Assembly (NCBI GenBank): GCA_035551475.1
Contig: DASZMX010000091.1
Location: 1-64,000, forward strand
Length of the DNA: 64,000 bases
From: DASZMX01 sp035551475
GTDB lineage: Bacteria > Verrucomicrobiota > Verrucomicrobiia > Limisphaerales > Palsa-1400
Direction: 5' to 3'
Shown: positions 24,974-33,890 of the stretch, one piece after another
Layout: each line of letters opens with the position of its first letter
Position numbering within the stretch: position 1 is the first letter of the stretch
Notes under the pieces: generated by a model
Told to the model about the DNA's origin: nothing
What the model saw: only the letters and a program-made list of their open reading frames with translations
Databases searched by the model: none
Translations under genes and position numbers: made by a program

Positions 24974-27357
24974 CGAAACTTAAAAGCTCGCCCATTCGCC
25001 GCAAGCTCATGGCAATCATGCTGCTGGTGAGCGCCGTAGTGATGATGGTGACGTGCGCCTGCTTTTTTGCCTACGAGTTCGTGACCTTCCGCCAACGCAT
25101 GGTGCAAACCCTTTCGACCTTGGGGGAAATCGTGGGCGCCAACAGCACCGCCGCCCTGGCCTTTGAAAATCATGACGACGCCCGCGAAGTTCTGACCGCC
25201 TTGCGCGCCGAGCGCCACATCGTGGCCGCCGCGCTCTACGATAAAAACGGCGCGCCTTTTGCCACTTATCCGGACACGCTCGATGCCGCCGCGTTTCCCA
25301 AGGCGCCGGCGACGGACGGCTACAAGTTCGAGAATTCGTATTTGATTGGTTACGAGCCCGTGATCCAAGGCGGGCAAAGGCGCGGCACGCTTTATTTAAA
25401 GTCCGACATGGAAGCCATCACGGAACGCTTCCGGTCCTACGGGGAAATTGCGCTGGCGGTGATTGTCGGCTCGTCTCTGCTCGGCTTTTTCCTCGCGCGC
25501 AAACTGCAGAATCAAATCTCCGAACCCATTTTGCGGCTGGCGGAAACGGCCAAGGCCATTTCCGATCGTCGGGATTTTTCCGTGCGCGCCACCAAGGTCA
25601 GCGCCGATGAATTGGGATCGTTGACCGAAGCGTTTAACCAAATGCTGGACCGCATCCAAACGCAATTGGCGCGGCTTGATCTCTTGAGCCACACCACCCG
25701 CGCCATCGGCGAACGCCAGGATTTGCCGAGCATTTGCCAAGTGGTCGTGCGCAGCCTGGAAGATCATCTGCCCATTGATTTTGGATGCGTCTGTTTGTAT
25801 GACGCTTCGCGCCAGGCGCTCAAGGTGATCAGCGTCGGCTTCAAAAGCCAGGAATTGGCGGAAAAGCTCGCGATGCAAAATCAGGACATCATCAACATCG
25901 ATGAAAACGGCCTGTCGCGCTGCGTGCGCGGCCATCTCGTCTATGAGCCGGATATCCTGGAAATCAAATCTGCGTTTCCGCAGCGCCTGGCCAAGGGCGG
26001 CTTGCGCGCGCTGGTCGTGGCCCCCCTGGCGGTGGAAAGCAATATTTTCGGCGTTCTCATCGCCACGCGCCGCGAGCCCAATAGTTTTGACAGCGCGGAT
26101 TGTGAATTCCTCAAGCAATTGAGCGAACACACCGCGCTGGCCGCGCACCAGGCGCAGCTTTACACAGCTTTGCAGCAGGCTTACGACGACTTGCGCCAGA
26201 CGCAATTGGCCGTGATGGAACAGGAACGCCTGCGCGCCCTCGGCCAAATGGCCAGCGGCATCGCCCACGATATCAACAATGCGATCTCGCCCATCGGCCT
26301 CTACACCGAATCGCTTTTGGAAAATGAGCCCAATCTCAGCGCGCGGGCGCGGGATTACCTGCAAACCATCCAGCACGCCATCGAGGACGTCGCGCAAACC
26401 GTTGCGCGCATGAAGGAATTTTATCGCCGCCGCGAAACGCAATTGACGCTCACCCCCGTGGCTCTGAACCAACTGATGCAGCAAGTCGTCAATTTGTCGC
26501 GCGCGCGCTGGAACGATATGCCGCAACAGCGCGGAATCACGGTCCGGTTGTTGCAGGAGTTGGATCCCAATCTGCCGCCCATCATGGGTGTGGAAAGCGA
26601 AATTCGAGAGGCGCTGATCAACCTGATTTTCAATGGCGTGGACGCCATGCCCGACGGCGGCTCTCTCACGCTCCGCACCAAAACCGCCGACGGGCGCGTC
26701 ATCGTGGAAGTCTCAGATAGCGGCATCGGCATGAATGAAGAAACACGCCGGCGCTGTCTCGAGCCCTTTTTCACCACCAAAGGCGAGCGCGGCACCGGCC
26801 TCGGCCTGGCGATGGTTTATGGCGCCGTGCAGCGGCATAACGCTGAAATTGAACTTGACAGCGAATTGGGCAAAGGCACCACGGTGCGCCTCATCTTCCC
26901 CATCCCCGCCGGCCAGGCCGCGCCGGCCACGGCCGCCGAAGCGCCGCGCGCCCTGCCCGCCCGCTCCCGCATTCTCGTGGTGGACGACGATCCAATGCTC
27001 ATCAAGTCGCTCCGCGACACCCTGGAAAACGATGGCCATGCGGTCACCACCGCCACCGGCGGACAAGCCGGCATCGACGCCTTCCGGGCGGCGCTAAAGA
27101 ACTCCGAGCCGTTCGGCATTGTCATTTCCGACCTGGGCATGCCCAACGTCGATGGCCGCAAAGTGGCGGCCGCCATCAAGGAAGCCTCGCCGCGCACGCC
27201 ATTAATTCTATTGACAGGTTGGGGCCAGCGCCTGGTGACCGAAGGCGATATTCCGGAGCACGTGGACCGGGTGTTGAGCAAGCCGCCGAAATTGCGCGAG
27301 TTGCGCGAGGCCCTGACCCAATGCCTGGCGGCGGCCCATGCCTCCAAACCAAGTTAA
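24970..27357 (+). CDS. Hybrid sensor histidine kinase: CHASE8-HAMP-GAF-HisKA-HATPase-receiver
   Basis: 795 aa. Transmembrane helices at about 13-33 and 158-176 flank a periplasmic domain with the CHASE8-like sequence GANSTAALAFENHDDAREVL. A HAMP linker (178-230) and a GAF domain (about 255-385) follow. HisKA has the phosphoacceptor His423 (MASGIAHDINNAISP); the ATPase shows NLIFNGVDAMPDGG, DSGIGM and GTGLGLAMVYG; the C-terminal receiver begins RILVVDDDPM with the acceptor Asp in VISDLGMPNVDG. ATGA overlap with yfiR supports joint action. YfiR probably controls the CHASE8 domain, with phosphate passed to the built-in receiver and perhaps to the next gene product. Confidence 0.92.
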   Translation: MTKLKSSPIRRKLMAIMLLVSAVVMMVTCACFFAYEFVTFRQRMVQTLSTLGEIVGANSTAALAFENHDDAREVLTALRAERHIVAAALYDKNGAPFATYPDTLDAAAFPKAPATDGYKFENSYLIGYEPVIQGGQRRGTLYLKSDMEAITERFRSYGEIALAVIVGSSLLGFFLARKLQNQISEPILRLAETAKAISDRRDFSVRATKVSADELGSLTEAFNQMLDRIQTQLARLDLLSHTTRAIGERQDLPSICQVVVRSLEDHLPIDFGCVCLYDASRQALKVISVGFKSQELAEKLAMQNQDIINIDENGLSRCVRGHLVYEPDILEIKSAFPQRLAKGGLRALVVAPLAVESNIFGVLIATRREPNSFDSADCEFLKQLSEHTALAAHQAQLYTALQQAYDDLRQTQLAVMEQERLRALGQMASGIAHDINNAISPIGLYTESLLENEPNLSARARDYLQTIQHAIEDVAQTVARMKEFYRRRETQLTLTPVALNQLMQQVVNLSRARWNDMPQQRGITVRLLQELDPNLPPIMGVESEIREALINLIFNGVDAMPDGGSLTLRTKTADGRVIVEVSDSGIGMNEETRRRCLEPFFTTKGERGTGLGLAMVYGAVQRHNAEIELDSELGKGTTVRLIFPIPAGQAAPATAAEAPRALPARSRILVVDDDPMLIKSLRDTLENDGHAVTTATGGQAGIDAFRAALKNSEPFGIVISDLGMPNVDGRKVAAAIKEASPRTPLILLTGWGQRLVTEGDIPEHVDRVLSKPPKLRELREALTQCLAAAHASKPS

Positions 27358-27363
27358 TCTCCC

Positions 27364-28497
27364 ATGCCGGACGCGCCTTTAACTCGAATTCTGATCGTGG
27401 ACGACGAGACGCCATTGATGAACGCGTTATGCAACACTTTGCGGGAGCAAGGCTACGACACGAAGGGCTTTTCCTCCGCCACGCCGGCATTGGAAGCGTT
27501 GAAAACCACGCGCTTCGATCTTCTCCTCTCCGATTTGATGATGCCGGAAATCAACGGCATCGCGCTTCTGCAATCGGCCTTGAAGATCGACCCGGATTTG
27601 GTGGGAATCATCATGACGGGCGAAGGCACGATTGCCACGGCCGTCGAGGCCATGAAATCCGGGGCGCTGGATTACATTCTCAAGCCATTCAAATTGAGCG
27701 CGGTGCTGCCGGTGCTGGAGCGCGCCCTGGCCGTGCGGCGCCTGCGCGAGCAAAATGCCGCCCTGGCGCGGCAGGTGCGCGAGCGCACGACGCAATTGGA
27801 GCATGCCAACAAGGAGTTGGAGTCTTTTTCCTACTCCGTCTCACACGACCTGCGCGCGCCCGTGCGGCACATTGGCGGCTACGCCGAGATGATGGCCTCC
27901 AGCGAAGGGAACCTGTCAGAAAAAGGCCGCCGGTATTTGGCGCAAATCACCTCCGCCGCCAATCGCATGGGCCAGTTGATCGATGAATTGCTCGAGTTTT
28001 CGCGCATGGGCCGGGTGGAGATGCGGCAGATTCCCGTCAACCTCGACCAACTCTGCGAAGAGGTGATTCGCGAATTCGCCCCCGAAATGGAAGGGCGCAA
28101 CATCATTTGGAAAAAAGCCGCGCTGCCGCAGACGCCGGGCGATCCCGCCATGCTGCGCCAGGTCTTTCAAAATCTCATCCTCAACGCCGTCAAGTACACC
28201 GGGCCGCGCAATCCCGCGGAAATCGAAATCGGCTGCGCCGCCACACCGGACGAAACCACCATTTTCATCCGCGACAACGGCGTCGGTTTCGACATGAACT
28301 ACGCGCAAAAATTATTCGGCGTCTTTCAACGCCTGCATACCAGCGAGCAATTCGAAGGCACCGGCGTCGGCCTCGCCAACGTGCGCCGCATTATCTCGCG
28401 GCACGGCGGCCGCACCTGGGCGGAAGGCAAGCTCAACGAAGGCGCCACCTTCTACTTTACGCTCCCCACGCGTCCCTCCCCGCCGGAACGCGCCTAA
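27364..28497 (+). CDS. Receiver-histidine kinase protein (REC-HisKA-HATPase)
   Basis: 377 aa, cytoplasmic, no transmembrane segment. N-terminal receiver (LTRILIVDDETPLM, acceptor Asp57 in LLLSDLMMPEING, Lys in ILKPFK), a short coiled coil (about 125-152), HisKA of the phytochrome-like type with His161 (SYSVSHDLRAPVRHI), and an ATPase (NLILNAVKYT, DNGVGFDMNY, GTGVGLANVRRI). It starts six bases after the hybrid kinase, so the two are co-expressed. Receiver-first kinases are usually controlled by phosphorylation from another kinase, here most likely the upstream one. No DNA-binding or GGDEF output is encoded nearby, so the final output is unknown. Confidence 0.9.
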   Translation: MPDAPLTRILIVDDETPLMNALCNTLREQGYDTKGFSSATPALEALKTTRFDLLLSDLMMPEINGIALLQSALKIDPDLVGIIMTGEGTIATAVEAMKSGALDYILKPFKLSAVLPVLERALAVRRLREQNAALARQVRERTTQLEHANKELESFSYSVSHDLRAPVRHIGGYAEMMASSEGNLSEKGRRYLAQITSAANRMGQLIDELLEFSRMGRVEMRQIPVNLDQLCEEVIREFAPEMEGRNIIWKKAALPQTPGDPAMLRQVFQNLILNAVKYTGPRNPAEIEIGCAATPDETTIFIRDNGVGFDMNYAQKLFGVFQRLHTSEQFEGTGVGLANVRRIISRHGGRTWAEGKLNEGATFYFTLPTRPSPPERA

Positions 28498-28545
28498 GTT
28501 GAATTTCGGATTGCAGTCTTGACGCATCCCGGCAAAATCGGGCGC

Positions 28546-29811
28546 ATGACTTCCCCTGCTCCCGTCGCGCGCCATCGTGGCTGGTCTGTGACTTTCGCCG
28601 GAACCGGCATTAACCTCGCTTTGGGCGTGCTCTACACCTGGAGCATGTTCAAGGCGGCGATCGGCAAAGAATTCGGCTGGAAGGATGCCCAACTGAACGA
28701 TCCCTACGCCATTTGCTGTCTGGTCTTTGCCTTCTCCATGATTCTCGCCGGGCGTTGCCAGGATAAAATCGGCCCGCGTTTGACAGCGTCGATTGGCGGC
28801 CTGCTGGTGGGCGCGGGGCTGATCTTGATTTCCACGACGCAGAGTTACGCGATCTGGGCGGTGGGTTTTGGCGCGCTCGTCGGCCTTGGCCTTGGCTTCG
28901 GGTATTCCTCGGCCACGCCGCCGGCGCTAAAATGGTTCCCGCCGTCCAAGACCGGGCTAATCGCCGGATTAGTGGTGGCCGGTTTTGGGCTCGCGCCGGT
29001 TTATCTCGCCCCTGCCTCGGAACATCTGTTGGGGCATTACGGATTGCTGATGTCCATGCGCATTTATGGAATTGCGTTCACCCTTATTGTTTGCGGGTTG
29101 GCGCAATGCCTTATCAACCCGCCTACAGGATACGCGCCTCCCGGCGCCGCTCCCGCCGCCGTCGGCAAAGCTGATGCTCCCAGCCTGCGCCCCATGGAAA
29201 TTCTTCGCACTCCCACCTTCTGGATTCTATGGCTGATTTATTTCATCGGGTCCGGCGCCGGTTTGATGGTGATCAGCAGCGTCAGCGGCATGGCCAAGAA
29301 AACCATGGGTTCGGCGGCGTTTGTCGCCGTGGCGGTGATGGCGTTGGGCAATGCCGCCGGCCGCGTCTGCGCCGGCGTGTTATCGGACAAAATCGGGCGG
29401 CGCTCAACGCTGCTGTTGGTCCTGCTGCTCCAGGCGGTTTTGATGTTTGCGGCCATTCCCGTGACCGGAGCCGAGCACGGCCCCGGACTCGTCATGGTGT
29501 TGCTCGCCACCTTTATCGGCTTCAATTACGGCGCAAACCTTTCGCTGTTCCCCTCCTACGCGAAGGATTTGTGGGGGCTCAAAAGCTTCGGCCTGAATTA
29601 TGGAATTCTCTTTACAGCGTGGGGCGTGGGCGGTTTCGTCTTGAGCCGTTTGCAACAAATGCTTTTTGCCGCGAGCAAGAATTTCGAGTCCTCCTTTGTG
29701 ACGGCGGGGCTGCTCTTGCTGGCTGGAGCCGGCATGACCTTCCTGCTCCAACCGCACGCGCGGAAGACCGCGCAACCGGTCACGCTCGATGCCGCTCCCA
29801 CCAGTCGCTGA
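28546..29811 (+). CDS. MFS transporter, oxalate/formate antiporter (OFA) type
   Basis: 421 aa with twelve predicted helices. The sequence GINLALGVLYTWSMFKAAIGKEFGW near the N-terminus, LIAGLVVAGFGLAPVYLAP in helix 5, and GVLSDKIGRRSTL in the central loop fit the OFA family, whose members carry oxalate, formate, lactate or pyruvate. ATG 28546 is preferred to a TTG 27 bases upstream. It is convergent with lutB and the 3' ends overlap by 32 bases. Next to lactate oxidation genes, a lactate or pyruvate carrier is a reasonable guess, but it is on the opposite strand and could equally be co-transcribed with the kinases. Confidence 0.8.
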   Translation: MTSPAPVARHRGWSVTFAGTGINLALGVLYTWSMFKAAIGKEFGWKDAQLNDPYAICCLVFAFSMILAGRCQDKIGPRLTASIGGLLVGAGLILISTTQSYAIWAVGFGALVGLGLGFGYSSATPPALKWFPPSKTGLIAGLVVAGFGLAPVYLAPASEHLLGHYGLLMSMRIYGIAFTLIVCGLAQCLINPPTGYAPPGAAPAAVGKADAPSLRPMEILRTPTFWILWLIYFIGSGAGLMVISSVSGMAKKTMGSAAFVAVAVMALGNAAGRVCAGVLSDKIGRRSTLLLVLLLQAVLMFAAIPVTGAEHGPGLVMVLLATFIGFNYGANLSLFPSYAKDLWGLKSFGLNYGILFTAWGVGGFVLSRLQQMLFAASKNFESSFVTAGLLLLAGAGMTFLLQPHARKTAQPVTLDAAPTSR

Positions 29812-31177
29812 ACGTTTGTCCCGCAATCTTCGGGGTGGCGCGCGTCCTCGTCCAGGCGCGGAACGGATCCAGCGCCGAGCCCTTGACCAGGTTGTGCCAC
29901 GGCTGCAAGAGCCGCGCCAGCCTGGCGCCCACGCGATAAATCCACGGATGGCGCATGGCGCAAGCGAAGCCGCTCCAAATCAAATTCTCGAGGAGCGGAG
30001 GCTTTTGCCCCACGGCATTGCGGCGGTTGCGCAGCAGATGGTGCGCGAGATCGATTTTCACCGGACACACTTCGGTGCAGGCGCCGCACAGCGACGACGC
30101 AAATGAGAGATGCGTCCATTCCTGCAAGCCGCGCAGATGCGGCGTGATCACCGAACCAATTGGCCCGCCATAAACCGTTCCATAGGTGTGGCCGCCCACA
30201 TTGCGGAACACCGGGCAGACGTTCAAACAAGCGCCGCAGCGAATGCAACGGAGCGAGTCGCGCTGCTCCGCATCGGCCAGCATCGCCGTGCGGCCGTTGT
30301 CCAATAAAACCACATGGAATTGCTCCGGCCCGTCAGGTTCGCCCGCTTGCCGGGGCCCGGCGAAAAGACTGTTATAGCACGTCATCGGCTGGCCCGCCCC
30401 CGCCGTCGCGAGCATCGGCCAAAAAAGCGCCAGGTCATCCAGGCGCGGCAGAATTTTTTCGATGCCCATCAACGCCACATGGACGCGGGGCAGCGCCGTG
30501 GTGAGACGGGCGTTGCCTTCGTTCTCGGTCACGGAAATCATCCCGGTTTCCGCAATGCCGAAATTTACCCCGCTGATGCCCATGTCGGCCTGGCAAAATT
30601 TTTCCCGCATCACCCGCCGGGCAATGAGCGTCAATTCCTCCGGCTCCGTCACGCGCGCGGAGCCGAGTTTTTCGGCAAAAGTATCGCTGATTTGATGCCG
30701 CGTCAGGTGCATCGACGGAAACACCAGGTGATAGGGCGGCTCGTGGCGCAATTGCACAATGAACTCGCCGAGATCGGATTCAAAAACATCGTACCCCTGC
30801 TCTGCCAGATGCTCGTTGAGATGAATCTCCTCCGTGGTCATGCTCTTGGACTTGATGATGCGCCGAACGCTCGCCTCGCGCGCGATGTTCGCAATGATCT
30901 CCCGCGCCTCGCGCGCGTCCCGCGCCCAATGCACCGTGGTTCCCCGGGCCGCCAGGCGTTCGGCGAACTGTGTCAAGTATTTATCCAGATGGTTGACGGC
31001 TTCGTCCTTGACCGCGGCCGCGGCGGCGCGCGCCTCGCCCCAATTCAAAAATCGCGCCTTGTTTTCATCGCGCTTGATTTCGTAATTGCCCATCGCCGTT
31101 TGAATGCGCTGGCGATGGTCGAGGTCCTGGCAAAGCTCCGTCGCGCCCGCCGTAAAGGATTGGGATGGGCGGCTCAT
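29780..31177 (-). CDS. lutB: L-lactate oxidation iron-sulfur protein LutB
   Basis: 465 aa. LutB is the iron-sulfur subunit of the LutABC complex that oxidises L-lactate to pyruvate. Residues about 70-290 are the LUD domain (IIKSKSMTTEEIHLNEHLAEQG, GISGVNFGIAETGMI); two [4Fe-4S] motifs follow, CIRCGACLNVCPVF and CGACTEVCPVKIDL. The ATG overlaps the lutA stop (ATGA). The N-terminus has about 28 residues before the usual MGNYEIKR start, so the Met at residue 29 may be the real start. The product of the deoxysugar pathway, lactaldehyde, is oxidised to lactate, which makes this a pathway gene here. Confidence 0.92.
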   Translation of the reverse strand: MSRPSQSFTAGATELCQDLDHRQRIQTAMGNYEIKRDENKARFLNWGEARAAAAAVKDEAVNHLDKYLTQFAERLAARGTTVHWARDAREAREIIANIAREASVRRIIKSKSMTTEEIHLNEHLAEQGYDVFESDLGEFIVQLRHEPPYHLVFPSMHLTRHQISDTFAEKLGSARVTEPEELTLIARRVMREKFCQADMGISGVNFGIAETGMISVTENEGNARLTTALPRVHVALMGIEKILPRLDDLALFWPMLATAGAGQPMTCYNSLFAGPRQAGEPDGPEQFHVVLLDNGRTAMLADAEQRDSLRCIRCGACLNVCPVFRNVGGHTYGTVYGGPIGSVITPHLRGLQEWTHLSFASSLCGACTEVCPVKIDLAHHLLRNRRNAVGQKPPLLENLIWSGFACAMRHPWIYRVGARLARLLQPWHNLVKGSALDPFRAWTRTRATPKIAGQTFSDWWERHRA

Positions 31178-31896
31178 GAAAGGCCCGAGGCGAGCACTTC
31201 CGCCAGGTGCAGGCTGCGCATGGGCGCGCGTTGCTGGTCAAACATTCCCTGCAAATGCATCAGGCAGCTCGAATCCAGCGAGATCACATAATCCGCTTTC
31301 GTCTCCAGGATCGCCGAACATTTGGCTTCTCCCATGGCCGAGGAAATCATGGGAAATTTCACCGCAAAGGTTCCGCCGAATCCGCAGCAAGTGTCGCGGG
31401 CCGCCATTTCCACCAGTTCCAATCCTCGCACTTTCGCCAACAGCGTTCGCGGCTCGGTGCGCACGTGCAGTTCCCGCAAACCGTGGCAACCATCATGAAA
31501 CGTCACGCGAGCCTGAAACGTGGCGCCCAGATCGGACACACCGAGTTTGTTTACGAGAAATGACGAGAATTCCCAGGTTTTGTCTCCCAACGCGCAGGCT
31601 TCCTGATATTCCGGTTCGCCGTGGAACAGCTCGCGATAAAAAACTTTTACCATCGCGCCGCACGACCCGGAGGGGGTCACCACGACCTCCGCGTCGCGAA
31701 ATACCGTCAAGGCGTGGCGCGCAATTTCACGCGCCTGTTTCCACGCGCCGGAATTAAAAGCGGGCTGGCCGCAGCACGTTTGCGCCGTTGGGTACAGGAC
31801 CTGATGTCCCAATCGCTCCAGCACTTTCACCACGCTGATCGCCGCGCGGGGGAAGCACTGCTCAATGTAGCACGGAATGAACAGGCTTATTTTCAT
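31174..31896 (-). CDS. lutA: L-lactate oxidation protein LutA
   Basis: 240 aa. Two CCG domains, TCCGQPAFNSG and TCCGFGGTFAVK, plus CHGLRE and SLDSSCLMHLQG, the heterodisulfide-reductase-like Cys clusters of LutA/YkgE. The ATG at 31896 (MKISLFIPCYIEQ) is chosen because the family begins exactly there; upstream in-frame residues are not family-like. It begins inside the last 35 bases of the fucP-like gene, so the permease and lactate genes are translated from one message. Works with LutB and LutC. Confidence 0.93.
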   Translation of the reverse strand: MKISLFIPCYIEQCFPRAAISVVKVLERLGHQVLYPTAQTCCGQPAFNSGAWKQAREIARHALTVFRDAEVVVTPSGSCGAMVKVFYRELFHGEPEYQEACALGDKTWEFSSFLVNKLGVSDLGATFQARVTFHDGCHGLRELHVRTEPRTLLAKVRGLELVEMAARDTCCGFGGTFAVKFPMISSAMGEAKCSAILETKADYVISLDSSCLMHLQGMFDQQRAPMRSLHLAEVLASGLS

Positions 31897-33205
31897 GACC
31901 GGATGATTGGCTGAGCTTGGGCCAGCAAAAGCCATACAACGCCACAAATGCAAAACAGAACAAAGGCACAATGAAGCCACGGGAGATGTCCCACATGTCC
32001 GCGACGTGCCCCATGATTTTTGGCAGGATGGCTCCGCCCATGATCGCCATCACGATGAAGCCCGAGGCCTTTTTCGCGCGCACGCCCAAACCGTGAATGC
32101 CCAGCGCAAAAATGGTCGGGAACATGATCGACATGAAGAAATAGCTGAGGAAAACACATGCCACTGAAATCCAGCCGAGCTTGCAAAAAATCAGCAGACA
32201 GATTGCGACGTTCAGCAATGCGTACCATCCCAAGACTTTGTGCGCCGGACGAAACTTCAGGATGTAGGCGCCGCTGAATCGCCCGGCAAGAAAGCAAAGA
32301 AAGCCAACTGAAGCCAAGACGGACGCGCCTTTGTCCGAAATGTGGAGCGCCCCGTCTTTCGCCTCAAAATAGCCGGCTAGCCAGCCGACATTCCATGACG
32401 CGGGGATCGCCGGGACTTGCGACGTCATATAGTTGATGAAAAAACTGAAGATGCCAGCCTGGGCCGCCACGTAAAAAAATTGCGCCGCCACCGCCATGAC
32501 GAAATGCGGATGCGTCCAGATGGAGTGCGACACATTGGGCGTCGCATCGTCAAGATGATATTCGTCCTGGGTTTGAATATCAGGGACTTGGGCAAAATAG
32601 AAAACAATCGCCAAGACCACCACCACCACGGCGACGCCCGCGTACGGAATCCACAGCGTCTGCGCCCCTGTGCTTTTCCCGGCGGCGTCCTTGGAATAAA
32701 AAAACATCGCGCCCGCAATCGGCCCAAGAAACCAGCCAATGCTATTGCAGGACTGTGCGAGATTGATGCGCGTGACCGCAAATTCCTTGGAACCAAGCAC
32801 CGTAGTGTAAGGATTGGCGATAGTTTCCAGAAACGTCAAGCCGGAGGCGATTAAACAAACGCCGAGCAAAAACGCCCAAAACGCTCCTATATGCGTGGCG
32901 GGAATAAACCAGAAGCCGCCGCAAGCCACCAGCAGCAGGCCGGCGATAATGCCTCCCTTGTAGCCAAGCTTAATGGCCAGCCAACCGGCGGGCAGCGACA
33001 TCAGAAAATATCCCAGATAATGCGCGAACTGCACCCACGCTGATTGCCCCAGACTCAAGTGCAGTTCCACTTGGAAATGCCTATCCATTACGTCAATCAT
33101 GCCATTGCAAAATCCCCATAGTAGAAACAGCGAACTGACCAGCGCAAAGGTGACAAAGACGTTTTTGCCGTCATCGGTGGTGAAGAGGCCTTTATTTGTT
33201 GTCAT
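31862..33205 (-). CDS. FucP-type sugar:proton symporter (MFS)
   Basis: 447 aa, about twelve helices. FALVSSLFLLWGFCNGMIDVM in helix 1, NPYTTVLGSKEFAVTRINLAQSCNSIGWFLGP, and MFPTIFALGIHGLGVRAKKASGFIVMAIMGGAI are typical of the L-fucose permease family. Embedded between lutC (7 bases upstream) and lutA (35-base overlap) and downstream of rhamnulokinase and aldolase genes, it most likely imports L-fucose, L-rhamnose or a related sugar. The symbol fucP is withheld because the substrate cannot be told from sequence. Confidence 0.88.
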   Translation of the reverse strand: MTTNKGLFTTDDGKNVFVTFALVSSLFLLWGFCNGMIDVMDRHFQVELHLSLGQSAWVQFAHYLGYFLMSLPAGWLAIKLGYKGGIIAGLLLVACGGFWFIPATHIGAFWAFLLGVCLIASGLTFLETIANPYTTVLGSKEFAVTRINLAQSCNSIGWFLGPIAGAMFFYSKDAAGKSTGAQTLWIPYAGVAVVVVVLAIVFYFAQVPDIQTQDEYHLDDATPNVSHSIWTHPHFVMAVAAQFFYVAAQAGIFSFFINYMTSQVPAIPASWNVGWLAGYFEAKDGALHISDKGASVLASVGFLCFLAGRFSGAYILKFRPAHKVLGWYALLNVAICLLIFCKLGWISVACVFLSYFFMSIMFPTIFALGIHGLGVRAKKASGFIVMAIMGGAILPKIMGHVADMWDISRGFIVPLFCFAFVALYGFCWPKLSQSSGHENKPVHSVLH

Positions 33206-33212
33206 AAGAATC

Positions 33213-33890
33213 TTACGGCAGCAGCAAAATGGTTAATTTTCGCGGCCCGTGGGCGCCGAGCACCAGAATGCGTTCGATGTCTCCGGTGCGGCTGGGCCCG
33301 GTGATAAAGGAAAGAAAGCTCGGCCATTCATTGTGGTATTTGTTCCGCACACGTTGCAAGGCCGCCGACAAATTGGCAACCATTTGACTGCGCCGCGCCA
33401 GCACGAGGTGATGCGGCGGCAGAACAGACAACGCCCGCCCCCCAGCGGCGGCGCTCGACACCAACACGCTGCCGGTCTGCGCCACAAGAGATTCGCATTC
33501 GGTCATGGCGGCGTCGCAGCTTTCCAGGTCTTCCACGGCATAACCGCCGTCGGTCTCAAGTTGAGCTGCGGGCAGCCGTGCCGCGACAGCGCCAGTCAGC
33601 TCCCCCTTGTGCCACGCGATTTTCTTCCAGCCATAGCTTTCCGCCCGCGCCACCGCCTCGTCCAACGAACCGCAAACGACAAACTCGGCGCGCAGACTCT
33701 CGGCATTTTGGGCGAACATCTGAATTTGCGCGTCGAGCGAGTCCGGCACGGACGCGAGCCCGCGCCCGTCCGGCGCCTTTCCGGCGGCGTGCGCGGCGGG
33801 AATTCGCAATGCTTCCTGAATCCGCGCTAAAATAATTTCCTGGCTGGTCAAAATATTATTGGCCGAGTTGCCGGCGGCGATGGTGTTCAT
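33213..33890 (-). CDS. lutC: L-lactate oxidation protein LutC (LUD domain)
   Basis: 225 aa from the ATG at 33890 (MNTIAAGNSANNIL); an earlier ATG at 33926 would add 12 residues. Family features: TSQEIILARIQEAL at the N-terminus, a variable middle, then AMTECESLVAQTGSVLVSS, LPPHHLVLARRSQMV and FITGPSRTGDIERILVLGAHGPRKLTILL. LutC completes the LutABC set needed for L-lactate oxidation. It starts within the 3' end of the aldolase gene (35 bases overlap) and precedes the permease by 7 bases, so lutC is separated from lutAB by the permease gene. Confidence 0.9.
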   Translation of the reverse strand: MNTIAAGNSANNILTSQEIILARIQEALRIPAAHAAGKAPDGRGLASVPDSLDAQIQMFAQNAESLRAEFVVCGSLDEAVARAESYGWKKIAWHKGELTGAVAARLPAAQLETDGGYAVEDLESCDAAMTECESLVAQTGSVLVSSAAAGGRALSVLPPHHLVLARRSQMVANLSAALQRVRNKYHNEWPSFLSFITGPSRTGDIERILVLGAHGPRKLTILLLP

